A DNA stretch of 15,640 nt from Deltaproteobacteria bacterium (GTDB lineage Bacteria; DRYD01), in contig JAPYWL010000031.1 of assembly GCA_028276365.1 (NCBI GenBank), positions 1 through 15,640 of the forward strand, given 5' to 3'. The position numbers and the translations under genes are program-made. This document shows positions 1 through 8,900 of this stretch, piece after piece (position 1 is the first letter of the stretch; every line of letters begins with the position of its first letter). The notes under the pieces were generated by a model. The model worked only from the letters and a program-made list of their open reading frames with translations, was not told the DNA's origin and ran no database searches.

Positions 1-781
1 TAGAATTAACAGAAGTAATAATTAATGGGATATTATCAGAATGTAAAATATTAACTGCATCATTATGTACTACTTGAGATCCATTATAAGTTATTTCAGT
101 TAATTCATCATAATTACAATAGTCTATGGATATAGGATTTTCAATAATATTAGGAGGGGCAATTTTTAAAGAATCTATATCTTTAATGATATAAACCCCT
201 TTTAAATTAAAATATGGTTTTAATTTTTTAGCTAAGAAAGCAGCAGTTATATCAGTTCCTCCTCTTTTTAATGTAGTTAAATATCCCTTCTTACTAACCC
301 CCTGAAACCCACAAATAACAGGTGTATAGCCTTTATCTATTAAATCTAAAATAATATTCTCTTCAATATCAATTATATCAGCATCAACAGGATTATCAGT
401 AGTAATTATTTTACTTTGAAAGGCATTAAGCGGAATTGCTTTTATATCTTTATTTAATATATTTAAAACAGTAGCTATTAAACCTGCTGAAATATTCTCT
501 CCACAACTTATTACAAAAGATTTAGATAATTTAATTAATTCATTTTCATTATTATTGATATCTATTATAGAATTAAAAGTTTGAATAAGTTCATCAGTAG
601 AATAAGGATATGGAGATCTACCAATTGCTGAAACTACAATTATTAACTTGGTTTCTCTAAATTTACTTAATATGAAATTGGCAATATCTAATATATTATC
701 TTTTAAAAAAACACTCCCCCCTACCTTTAAAATTATTAAATCTTTTAAAGAATTATTGATATTTTCTGATTTTAATAACAC
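1..781 (-). CDS. Aspartate kinase-like amino-acid kinase, divergent, 3' end cut by window edge
   Basis: This is probably aspartate kinase, which phosphorylates L-aspartate with ATP in the first step of the lysine, threonine, methionine and diaminopimelate pathways. About 260 residues are visible, covering the amino-acid kinase domain; the C-terminal part, where ACT domains would lie, is outside the window. Family-like segments are VVSAIGRSPYPYSTDEL, SCGENISAGLIA, VICGFQGVSKKGYLTTL and KRGGTDITAAFLA. Several usually conserved signatures deviate: the first loop reads KVGGSV (residues 19-24) rather than KFGGTS, the TDVDG-type loop reads IKDIDS, and the HPRAV-type motif reads HNDAV. GTG at 779-781 is the start because an in-frame TAA lies two codons upstream and no other standard start precedes the kinase loop. 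The ribosome site is weak (AAAGAG, 795-800, 13 bases away). A specialised or non-canonical amino-acid kinase is the alternative. Confidence 0.72.
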   Translation of the reverse strand, partial: MLLKSENINNSLKDLIILKVGGSVFLKDNILDIANFILSKFRETKLIIVVSAIGRSPYPYSTDELIQTFNSIIDINNNENELIKLSKSFVISCGENISAGLIATVLNILNKDIKAIPLNAFQSKIITTDNPVDADIIDIEENIILDLIDKGYTPVICGFQGVSKKGYLTTLKRGGTDITAAFLAKKLKPYFNLKGVYIIKDIDSLKIAPPNIIENPISIDYCNYDELTEITYNGSQVVHNDAVNILHSDNIPLIITSVNS

Positions 782-846
782 TTTTTAATAAAAACTCTTT
801 AGCTGTTTTTAATTAAATTAATATTCCTTAATATTTTATTCTTTAG

Positions 847-1138
847 TTTAGCAAACTACCCTATAAGGTTTAGATTTTTATAATATAATAGCTTTTTAAA
901 CAACTACAAAAAAATACAGTTATCCAATATAGAATACTTTAAATTCTTAGTTTTAAAAAACTTCTGCCTTAATAAGTATAAATTTATATTTAAATACTTT
1001 TTACAACTCTCTAGCACACAACGAAAGTTTAAATTTTAACTAATTTAGCAAACTAATATCAGTTTTAGTTCTTAATAAATATTTCTCTAAAAGTCATTAA
1101 AATCCTTTAAGAATATATGTCAATTTTTTAGCAATCTA
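847..1138. repeat. Three dispersed copies of TTTAGCAAWCTA in the aspartate kinase-like gene leader and promoter
   Basis: TTTAGCAAACTA occurs at 847-858 and 1044-1055, and a one-mismatch copy TTTAGCAATCTA at 1127-1138, all in the same orientation. The first copy is extended into an inverted repeat, TAGTTT-AGC-AAACTA (844-858). The third copy lies three bases upstream of the -35 box of the predicted promoter, and the other two lie within the predicted leader. They could be operator sites or RNA elements, or chance repeats in AT-rich DNA; no known binding site is recognised. Confidence 0.45.
1096..1123 (-). promoter_or_regulatory. Probable sigma-70-type promoter for the aspartate kinase-like gene
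   Basis: On the minus strand a perfect -35 TTGACA (1118-1123) is followed after 16 bases by TTTAAT (1096-1101), five of six matches to the -10 consensus. Transcription would begin near 1088, giving a leader of about 300 bases before the GTG at 781. In this AT-rich stretch -10-like words are common by chance, but a perfect TTGACA at usable spacing is not. Assignment to the kinase gene is inferred from position and strand. Confidence 0.5.
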
Positions 1139-1241
1139 TGTAGAAAATCAAACTTTATAAGAAAGTTTGGTTAAAAAATTTCTTTTTAGTGTTTTTTAAA
1201 GAAGGAGAGTTAAAAAAAATATAAAATAAATAAAAGAGTAA

Positions 1242-1315
1242 GGGCGGGTAGCTCAGGTGGTTAGAGCGCTTGCGTGACATGCAAGAGGTCACAGGTTCAA
1301 CTCCTGTCTCGCCCA
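1242..1315 (+). tRNA. tRNA-Val (anticodon GAC)
   Basis: A complete 74-base cloverleaf can be folded by hand. The acceptor stem GGGCGGG (1242-1248) pairs with CTCGCCC (1308-1314) with one G-T pair, and the discriminator base is A1315. The anticodon stem is CTTGC (1269-1273) with GCAAG (1281-1285) around the loop GTGACAT, giving anticodon GAC at 1276-1278, which reads GUC and GUU valine codons. The T arm is ACAGG-TTCAACT-CCTGT (1291-1307). The 3' CCA is not encoded, since A1315 is followed by TTC, so a nucleotidyltransferase must add it. No terminator is seen before the downstream protease gene, so the two may share a transcript. Confidence 0.96.
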
Positions 1316-1380
1316 TTCCCTACTTAAATCAATTACTACCTAATACTTTAAAAATCACTTTCTAAATATCCTAAAAAAGA

Positions 1381-1397
1381 AAGGGGAGATTGTTATT
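1381..1397 (+). promoter_or_regulatory. Ribosome binding site and apparent ATT start of the Lon-like gene
   Basis: AAGGGGAG at 1381-1388 is a good Shine-Dalgarno sequence in the style of the other genes here (AAGGGGGG before the thioredoxin-like gene, AAGGGGG before rpoC). The next in-frame codon at normal distance is ATT at 1395, six bases after GGGGAG. The frame is open back to TAA at 1341 and contains no ATG, GTG or TTG until ATG at 1914, which is well inside the conserved protein. TTG at 1390 is in another frame, one base from the Shine-Dalgarno, and meets TAA at 1420. Confidence 0.6.
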
Positions 1398-3881
1398 AAT
1401 TATCAAAATAAATCTGATATAAAAAATCTAGAACTAAATATTAAACAAATAGAAATTAACTACAATAAACAAGAAATAAAAAAAATTATAGAAGATTTTT
1501 ATAGAAATACAAAGGAATATAAACTAAATTTATCAAATTTCATCGGTCAAGAGCGAGCTATAGAAGCTATTAAATTAGGAATAACAATAAATAATGATAA
1601 ATATAACATCTATGCTGCAGGAGAATATGGTGTAGGAAAAAAAACTATTATAGAATCAATACTAAAAGAAACTATTACAAATAAAGAAATACCAAACGAC
1701 TGGGTTTATATATATAACTTTAATGATCCATCCTCTCCAGTTAGCATTAGTTTTAAAGCTAAAAATGGTAAAATTTTTAAAGAAAAAGTAGAAAACACTA
1801 TAAAAAATCTCAGAAGTAGCCTAAAAAACGCTTTTGAAGATGAAAAATTTATATCCAACAAAGAACAAGTTATAAGAGAATTTGCAAAACAGAAAGAAAA
1901 AATTATCCAAGAAATGCAACAAGAAGCACTAAACCTGGACTTTTTATTACAACCTACAACTACTGGATTTTATATAACCCCTATCATAGGTGGAAAACCA
2001 TTATCTAATGAAGAAATCCAAAACTTAGATGAAAATATCAAAAAAGAAATAGAAAAAAAAGAAGAAACACTTGAACAAAAAATCGAAGAAAATATAAAAA
2101 AACTTAGAAAAATGGATAAAGAACTTATAGATAAATTAAAAGAAATGGATAAAGAAGTAGCACAAAAATGGATCGACTTCTATATCCAAGAGTTAATCCA
2201 AGAACTAAGTAACATTATCCTAGATAATGAAAAAGAAAAATTAGATAATTACTTTCAAGACTTAAAAAAGGATATAATGGATAATTTAGAAAATTTCCTT
2301 AAATTCAAAAATAACGAAGATTCTATTCCTACTAAATATAAAGTTAATCTATTTATAGATAATAGCAAATTAGATAATATCCCTATAGTATTTGAAGAAT
2401 CTCCTACATTAGAAAATCTACTGGGTAAAGTAGATAAAGAAGTTTATCAAGGAATTTTAATAACCGATTTTACAATGATAACTCCAGGATCTCTACATAA
2501 AGCCAACGGAGGATATATCATAATAAACATAATAGATTTATTAAAAGAACCTTTTGCTTATGAAGCACTCAAAAAAACTATTAAAAACAAAAAAATAATC
2601 ATTGAAGACATTTATCAACATCTAGGAATATCTACTAAAATCCTTAAACCTCAACCAATACCCTTTAATGCTAAAGTAATTCTATTAGGACCAAGTTTAA
2701 TATATCACATACTTAATGAATTAGACCAAGATTTTAACGAATATTTCCAAATAGTAGCTTACTTCGATTCTAACTTAGAACTAAATAAATTCAAATATTT
2801 AAATAATTATACACTTGAAAAAATAAATGATAAAAAAATAGATAAAATAGATTATGAAAAAATAAGGAAAAATATAATAAAAAGCTACATTAACTCTATT
2901 CTAAATTTAGGATTAAAAAATAATCTAAAAAAACTAAATGAAGATGCTGTAATAGAATTATTAAAATATATCCATAGAATTTCAGATAGTAAAGAAAAAT
3001 TAACTCTAAAAATGTCAAAAATAGAAAATATTCTAATAGAAGCAAATTATCTTACAAAAAATGATAAAATAACCAAAGAAGCTATAATTAATGCTATTGA
3101 ACACTGGGAATATAGAAACGGAATTTATAAAGAAAAAATTCAAGAATATATACTAAAGGATATAATAAATATAAACACTCAAGGGAAAGAGGTAGGTACA
3201 GTAAATGGATTAGCATATATAAAAATAGGTGAATTAGCTTTTGGAAAACCTACTAAGATAACTTGTTCTATTGGATTAGGTAAGGAAGGAATAATATCTA
3301 TTGAAAAAGAAGCAGGTTTTTCTGGACAAATACATAATAAAGCCGTTATGATAATCACAGGATATTTTATCCAAAAATATGCCCAAGATTTCCCCTTAAC
3401 TTTACAAGCTAGAATATCTTTTGAACAAAATTATTCTATCTTAGAAGGAGATAGCGCATCCTTAGCTGAAGTATTAGCTTTAATATCTCAAATATCAAAT
3501 ATACCAGTAAAACAAAATCTAGCTATAACTGGATCTATGAATCAATTAGGTCAAGCTCAACCCGTAGGTGGAATTAAAGAAAAAATAGAAGGATTTTTTG
3601 AAATATGTAAATATAGAAACCATTTCCCCTCCTATGTTATTATACCTCATCAAAATATAAACGATTTAATCCTAAAAGAAGAAGTAATACAATATATTAA
3701 AGATAAAAAATTTAAGATATATGCTGTTAAAGATATAGATGAAGTCATAAAAATAGCAACTGATACTGATGCTACAATAGTTCATAAAAAAGTTATAAGT
3801 AAATTAAAAGAATTCTATTTAAAAAGTACTCAAAAAAATAATAAAAAAAACAAATCCACAAAAAGGAAAGCTAAAAAATAA
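1395..3881 (+). CDS. Lon-like (AAA_32/Lon_C type) serine protease, ATT start
   Basis: This is an 828-residue Lon-like protease, probably a cytoplasmic hexamer degrading unfolded or regulatory proteins. The N-terminal part contains FIGQERAIEAI and then a P-loop, GEYGVGKKT (residues 76-84), in which Lys83 occupies the usual Ser/Thr position. A charged helical insertion follows, rich in EKKEE and KKLRKMDKE segments. A degenerate Walker B region (NGGYIIINIIDLL, about 370-383) matches the AAA_32 family, whose members often have altered nucleotide-binding motifs. The Lon proteolytic domain spans about 590-800, with catalytic Ser687 in EGDSAS and Lys730, the last Lys of GGIKEK. The 43-residue spacing is the same as that of the E. 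coli Lon dyad. The last 25 residues are Lys-rich. An ATG start at 1914 would delete the P-loop region, so the ATT at 1395 is preferred. The protease identity is secure; ATP hydrolysis is uncertain. Confidence 0.9.
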   Translation: MNYQNKSDIKNLELNIKQIEINYNKQEIKKIIEDFYRNTKEYKLNLSNFIGQERAIEAIKLGITINNDKYNIYAAGEYGVGKKTIIESILKETITNKEIPNDWVYIYNFNDPSSPVSISFKAKNGKIFKEKVENTIKNLRSSLKNAFEDEKFISNKEQVIREFAKQKEKIIQEMQQEALNLDFLLQPTTTGFYITPIIGGKPLSNEEIQNLDENIKKEIEKKEETLEQKIEENIKKLRKMDKELIDKLKEMDKEVAQKWIDFYIQELIQELSNIILDNEKEKLDNYFQDLKKDIMDNLENFLKFKNNEDSIPTKYKVNLFIDNSKLDNIPIVFEESPTLENLLGKVDKEVYQGILITDFTMITPGSLHKANGGYIIINIIDLLKEPFAYEALKKTIKNKKIIIEDIYQHLGISTKILKPQPIPFNAKVILLGPSLIYHILNELDQDFNEYFQIVAYFDSNLELNKFKYLNNYTLEKINDKKIDKIDYEKIRKNIIKSYINSILNLGLKNNLKKLNEDAVIELLKYIHRISDSKEKLTLKMSKIENILIEANYLTKNDKITKEAIINAIEHWEYRNGIYKEKIQEYILKDIININTQGKEVGTVNGLAYIKIGELAFGKPTKITCSIGLGKEGIISIEKEAGFSGQIHNKAVMIITGYFIQKYAQDFPLTLQARISFEQNYSILEGDSASLAEVLALISQISNIPVKQNLAITGSMNQLGQAQPVGGIKEKIEGFFEICKYRNHFPSYVIIPHQNINDLILKEEVIQYIKDKKFKIYAVKDIDEVIKIATDTDATIVHKKVISKLKEFYLKSTQKNNKKNKSTKRKAKK

Positions 3882-3901
3882 CTATAAAAAATAAATAGTT
3901 A
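3871..3901 (-). terminator. Weak intrinsic terminator-like hairpin ending the rpoB-rpoC operon
   Basis: TAACTAT (3879-3885) and ATAGTTA (3895-3901) form a 7-bp stem with a 9-base loop. Read on the minus strand the stem is followed directly by TTTTTT (3873-3878), as in an intrinsic terminator. It lies about 67 bases past the stop of the thioredoxin-like gene and overlaps the lon stop codon. The stem has only one G-C pair, so termination may be inefficient. On the plus strand no T-run follows, so it would not serve lon in the usual way. Confidence 0.35.
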
Positions 3902-3967
3902 AATACTAACCTAAAATTATCACTTGTATTTTTTAATGTGTAGCAATCAAGCTAATAAATATTTTAA

Positions 3968-4516
3968 TTACACCCATTTAATAGAGCAGCCAATGGAAGG
4001 ATATTGAGGTTCTAAAATTTCTTTGTTATTTATCCACTTTAATATTGCTTCTTCTAAATCCCTTTTTGTTACTTTATTTATATCTTTCCAGTTATCATCA
4101 AATCTTCCATGATAAACTAATTTCTTTTCATTGTTATAAAAATAAATATCAGGAGTACATTGAGCATTAAATTTTTTAGCAACTTCTTGGGTTTCATCTA
4201 CTAAATAAGGAAAAGGAATATTTAGTTTTTTAATATATTCTTTCATATTTTCAACGCTATCCTCAGGATAATTGGGATTAGAAGCATTAGGATTAACAGC
4301 TACAAAATTAACACCCAAGAATTTTATTTTATTATATAATTCAATAGATCTAGGCCAAATAGCTTGAGCATAAGGACAATGATTACAGGTAAATATAACA
4401 ACTAACCCATTCTCTCCCATTAGATCATTAATATCATAGTCCTTTAAATAAGGGTCTTTTAATTTAAAATAAGGTAGATCACTAAATATAGGTAATTTTA
4501 CAGATTCTACTGCCAT
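3968..4516 (-). CDS. Thioredoxin-fold (redoxin/AhpC-TSA-like) protein with CNHC motif
   Basis: This 182-residue protein is a thioredoxin-family redoxin, probably a cytoplasmic disulfide reductase or thiol peroxidase; its substrate is unknown. The redox motif is FTCNHCPYAQAI with Cys44 and Cys47. Other family landmarks are YPEDSVENMKEY, PFPYLVDETQEVAKKF, NAQCTPDIYFY with Cys120 and the likely cis-Pro122, the GRFDD segment, and the C-terminal PSIGCSIKW with Cys177. No signal peptide or membrane segment is present, which argues against a secreted TlpA. ATG at 4514-4516 is preceded by a strong AAGGGGGGTG (4524-4533). The gene lies 43 bases after the GldG-type gene and is probably the last of the rpoB-rpoC transcript. 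Four cysteines in one redoxin suggest more than a simple CxxC exchange, but no reaction can be assigned. Confidence 0.88.
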   Translation of the reverse strand: MAVESVKLPIFSDLPYFKLKDPYLKDYDINDLMGENGLVVIFTCNHCPYAQAIWPRSIELYNKIKFLGVNFVAVNPNASNPNYPEDSVENMKEYIKKLNIPFPYLVDETQEVAKKFNAQCTPDIYFYNNEKKLVYHGRFDDNWKDINKVTKRDLEEAILKWINNKEILEPQYPSIGCSIKWV

Positions 4517-4559
4517 AAATTAACACCCCCCTTCTTTAAAACAAAATTATAACTAATTT

Positions 4560-5906
4560 TTAATTTTGATTTTTAAACTTAGCATAAAATCTTCTTCTTA
4601 CCACAAAGTAAAAAACAACTAAAATAAATACAAATGGTAAAGCTAAATAAATAAGATACATTATAATTAAGTGTTCTCTTTTTATAACAACGGGTAAAGG
4701 AGGTACATCTGTAGGTCTTAAACTCTTAGCAATAGGTTGATTTAACATATAATCAATAATATTCATAACAAAACTTTTGTTATCATAAGCACTTATCAAA
4801 GAATTAGATAAAATATTAGAATCTCCAAGTACTAATAACATACCTTTTTTATCTTTAAAACTTTTTTCAGACATCATACAAACCGTATATTCTTGTATAT
4901 CTTTAGTTATTTTTAAAACTCCGCTTTTTAATTGTTCAATATCAGCTGAAACTGACTTAGTAGTTAAAACCTCAGATAAAGAAGTACCTTCAATAGTAGA
5001 GGTATCTTTTAACTGATTTCGCTGGATAATTAATGGTGCAATCATAGCTAAATTAGTATTATATAAATTAGATAAATAAGGTAAATTAACTGGGAAAACT
5101 ACAACATAAAGTGGATTATTAGTAAATACACTAATAGCTACTTTATCAGTAACACTAATCCCATAAGAATTAATTAATTTATTTAAATTAGAAAACTTAG
5201 AAGGTAGATATTCTCTAAAAGATAAAGCAATTATTAATCTACCACCATTATATAAATAATCATTAATCTTTTTTAACTCGAAATCACTAATATCTATTTT
5301 AGGAGATACAATAATAGATAATAAATTTTCATTAACATATAAGTTTTCAGAAGCTAAGTTAATTACTTTAACATTAAAACCTTCCTCAGTTAAACTCTGT
5401 TTTAAAACATTTAACCCCTCAGGATTTGTATTATCTAAGCTATATTCTCCATGACCAGTAATGAACGCAATACTACCTTTCTTCTGATTAACTAGATTAA
5501 AAACTATGTTATAAAATTTATCCTGATCTATAACAGAATTTTCATATTTTTTTCTTTCTTTATACATAAATAGCACCTGATTATTAGAAGAAAATCCATA
5601 TAAATTAACTTTAGCAAAATCAATCCTAGGATCTATATATTCATATTTTATTTTCTTTGAATACCTACTGAGCTTAGTAAAGAAATCTATTATATCATTA
5701 TATTCTTTACTTCCTTTATCATATAGAATCTTAATATATACTGGTGAATCTAAGGAATTAAGAAAACTAATTAACTCAGTAGATATAGAATATTTTTTTT
5801 CTTTAGTTAAATCAAAAACAATAGGGTTTTTATCCAATAAAAAAATAGAAATAAATCCAATTAGTAAAATAGAAATTATTTCTATGATTCTACTATATTT
5901 ATACAT
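4560..5906 (-). CDS. GldG-type ABC transporter auxiliary membrane protein (ABC_transp_aux family)
   Basis: This is a 448-residue membrane-anchored protein with one transmembrane helix near the N-terminus (about residues 8-24) and one near the C-terminus (about 412-436), followed by a basic tail (RRRFYAKFK). The extracytoplasmic region carries family landmarks: FDLTKEKKYSIS at 31-42 and ITGHGEYS at 149-156. GldG proteins normally work with a GldF-type permease and an ABC ATPase, for example in gliding-motility or related export complexes. Neither partner is present here, so the role is unknown. ATG at 5904-5906 is preceded by AGGTGA (5913-5918) six bases away. The 52-base gap after rpoC holds no hairpin, so cotranscription with rpoB-rpoC is likely. 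Confidence 0.82.
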   Translation of the reverse strand: MYKYSRIIEIISILLIGFISIFLLDKNPIVFDLTKEKKYSISTELISFLNSLDSPVYIKILYDKGSKEYNDIIDFFTKLSRYSKKIKYEYIDPRIDFAKVNLYGFSSNNQVLFMYKERKKYENSVIDQDKFYNIVFNLVNQKKGSIAFITGHGEYSLDNTNPEGLNVLKQSLTEEGFNVKVINLASENLYVNENLLSIIVSPKIDISDFELKKINDYLYNGGRLIIALSFREYLPSKFSNLNKLINSYGISVTDKVAISVFTNNPLYVVVFPVNLPYLSNLYNTNLAMIAPLIIQRNQLKDTSTIEGTSLSEVLTTKSVSADIEQLKSGVLKITKDIQEYTVCMMSEKSFKDKKGMLLVLGDSNILSNSLISAYDNKSFVMNIIDYMLNQPIAKSLRPTDVPPLPVVIKREHLIIMYLIYLALPFVFILVVFYFVVRRRFYAKFKNQN

Positions 5907-5958
5907 ATAAAATCACCTGCTTGTTTTTATTTTAGTTTTTATTTTAATTTTCTAATTT

Positions 5959-8900
5959 TTAATTGATAGATAAAGCTTCTGTAATTTCTTGTGTTTCTTC
6001 TTCTATTATGACATCTTTATAATCTTCAAAATTAGTACCTACTGGTATTAATTTTCCTATTATTATATTTTCTTTTAATCCTATTAAATGATCTTTTTTA
6101 CCAGCAATTGCGGCATAAGAAAGTACTCTTGTAGTTTCTTGGAATGATGCAGCAGATAACCAAGATTCTGATTCTAATGCAGCTTTACTTATTCCCAATA
6201 TTTCAGGTATATATTTTACTAATTTTTTTCCATCTTTTGCTAACTCTGAATTTATATAATTAACTATATTTCTATCTACTAATTGACCATACATTAAAGA
6301 ACTATCTCCTGGATCTTCTACATAAACAAACCTAAACATTTGTCTTACTATTACTTCCATATGCTTATCCACAATAAATACTCCTTGACTTAAGTAAACT
6401 TTTTGCATTTCATCTATTATATACTTTTGGATCTTTTCTATAGCTTTATCTATTAACTTTTGCTTTAATTCTTCCTCTAAGTTCATATTTACTATATTTT
6501 CTAGTAATATTTTAAATGGCAAAGTACCATGAGTTAATGTACTACCTATTTCTAATTTTTGACCAACTTTTACTATTATTTTCCTATTAGATGGTATAGT
6601 ATATGTATATACTTTATTTGTTAATAAACCTTTTATTTTTAGTATTTTTTCGTTTGTTAAAGGATTTATTGAAATTTCTTGTATAATTGAATCTTCTAAA
6701 ACATAATAATCACAAGCATTTTTAGGTTTTCTCCTTACTTCGAGTAATTCTTGAACTCTTGGAATACCTTGGATAATATCAGCTTCTAGAGCTACCCCTC
6801 CTGTATGGAATGTTCTTAAAGTTAATTGAGTACCTGGTTCCCCTATACTTTGTGCAGCAATTATACCAACAGCTTCTCCTAAATCTATTAAAACATTTCC
6901 TCTAGCCATATCTTCACCATAACATTTTCTACATACTCCCTTAAATACTTTACATTTTAATACACTTCTTATATTTACTTCATAATAATACTTAGCTATA
7001 ACTTTCGCTTTATCTCTTGTAATTAAATCACCTTTAGATACAATTAATTCACCAGTTTCAGGATTAATATAATCACTTGCAGCTACTCTCCCTCTTATTC
7101 TATTTACCAAAGGCAACACTTCTTCTTCATTAAATACTTTTATTACTTTTATCCCTCTATTTAGTAACTCTTTTATTTTAAAATAATCAATTACATCATA
7201 TTTCTTAATATTTACTTCTGGATAATCAATAGCAACATATTTACCAAGTGAGTTTTGAGTTTCTATTTCTTCTATATATGAATCATCAAAATTAACATTT
7301 TTAATAGCTTTTACAGTTATGTAATCTTGAGTTTTACAATCTTCTTCCCTTACAATTACATCTTGAGAAACATCTACTAATTTTCTAGTTAAATATCCTG
7401 CATCAGCAGTTCTTAAAGCTGTATCAACTAATCCTTTTCTACTTCCATGACTACCTACAAAATAATCAAAAATACCTAATCCCTCAGTAAAAGATTTTTT
7501 AATAGGTAGAGGTATAACTTCTCCTTTAGGATTAACCATTAATCCTCTAATAGCTACTAATTGTTTTGCTTGATCTATATTACCTCTAGCTCCTGAATTA
7601 GCTAACATCCATATACTATTTAAAGGATAATTTTTTGAATAGTAATCTTTAAATAATTGTGTAACATTATCAGTAACTTCATACCATAAATCTATTTTCT
7701 TTTTATAATATTCTTCATTTGATAATAAGCCTAATTCATAAGCTTTTTCAAGAATAAATTGTTTCTTTTCTGCTTCGTTTATAATCTGATATTTTCCTTC
7801 AGGAACTATTAACTCACCTATAGATATAGTTGTAGCAGATTTAGTAGCAAAATAAAATCCTATATCTTTTAATTCATCTAAAACCGGATGAACTCTCGAC
7901 ATTCCATACTTATATATACATTCTTCTACTATCCATTTTAATTCTTTTTTACCTACTGTAAAATTAATAAATGGAAAATCAGGTAAATATTTTCTTATAG
8001 CATTACTAAAGATAATTCTTCCTATAGTTGTTTCTATTTTAGATTCTTTGAAATCTTCGATTTTATCGATTCCATTTGCTACTTTATCAAAATTAACTTT
8101 AAAATAAACCCATGTACTTAATGGATATTTTAATTCATCATATAATCTGATAGCTTCTTCATAAGAAGAAACATAAATCGAAATTTTTTGAGGTTTATCA
8201 AAAGTAAAAGTAAGCCAATATGCTCCTAAAACCATATCTTGAGAAGGTGCATTAGCAGGCTCTCCATTAGCAGGTATTAACATATTATGTATTGATAACA
8301 TAAGATTCCTATATTCTAATTGTGCTTCAACAGAAAGAGGAATATGAACTGCCATTTGATCTCCATCAAAATCAGCGTTATATGGGCCACAAACTAGTGG
8401 ATGTACTTGTATTGATTTACCATCAACTAATACTGGATAAAATGCCTGAATACTCAATCTATGTAATGTAGGTGCTCTATTTAAAATCACAGGAAAATTA
8501 GATATAACATTTTGAACTACATCCCATATTTCTGGCTTCTTTAATTCAATCATTCTTTTAGCTTTCCTTATATTATCTGTTTTCCCTTTTTCTATCAATT
8601 TTTGGAATATAAATGGCTTGAATAATTCCAATGCCATATCTATTGGTAATCCACATTGATACATCTTTAACTTAGGATTAACTACTATAACACTTCTACC
8701 AGAAAAATCAACCCGTTTCCCAAGTAAATTATATCTAAATCTTCCTTGCTTACCTTGAATACTATCAGATAAAGATTTTAATACCCTTCTATTGGAAACC
8801 ACAATAGGCTTTTTAGTACGTGAATTATCTATTAAAGCATCTACAGCTTTTTGTAACATCCTCTTTTCATTATTTATTATTATTAATGGAGATTGTAATT

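Larger units (their letters stand above)
782..1241. other. Gene-free AT-rich region between divergent aspartate kinase-like gene and tRNA-Val
   Basis: No coding region is supported here. The minus-strand promoter and motif copies are listed separately. A perfect 8-bp inverted repeat with a 5-base loop, CAAACTTT-ATAAG-AAAGTTTG, lies at 1149-1169 upstream of that promoter; it has no clean T-run on either side. The predicted leader contains several short AT-rich hairpins, for example AATATT-AAGG-AATATT on the minus strand just before the kinase start, but no strong terminator. A lysine riboswitch or T-box was looked for and no core was recognised. A TATAAAAT word at 1220-1227 could be the -10 of the tRNA promoter, but no convincing -35 accompanies it. 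Confidence 0.6.

Noticed and set aside
782-1088. Lysine riboswitch or T-box in the kinase leader
   Set aside because: Reading the minus strand, the conserved lysine riboswitch core and the T-box antiterminator sequence were not found; a covariance-model search would be decisive.
1149-1169. 8-bp hairpin CAAACTTT-ATAAG-AAAGTTTG as a terminator
   Set aside because: No clean T-run follows on either strand and no gene end lies nearby, so it is described only as an inverted repeat.
1201-1210. Shine-Dalgarno-like GAAGGAGAGT before the tRNA
   Set aside because: No ATG, GTG or TTG follows at usable distance and the downstream sequence is the tRNA gene.
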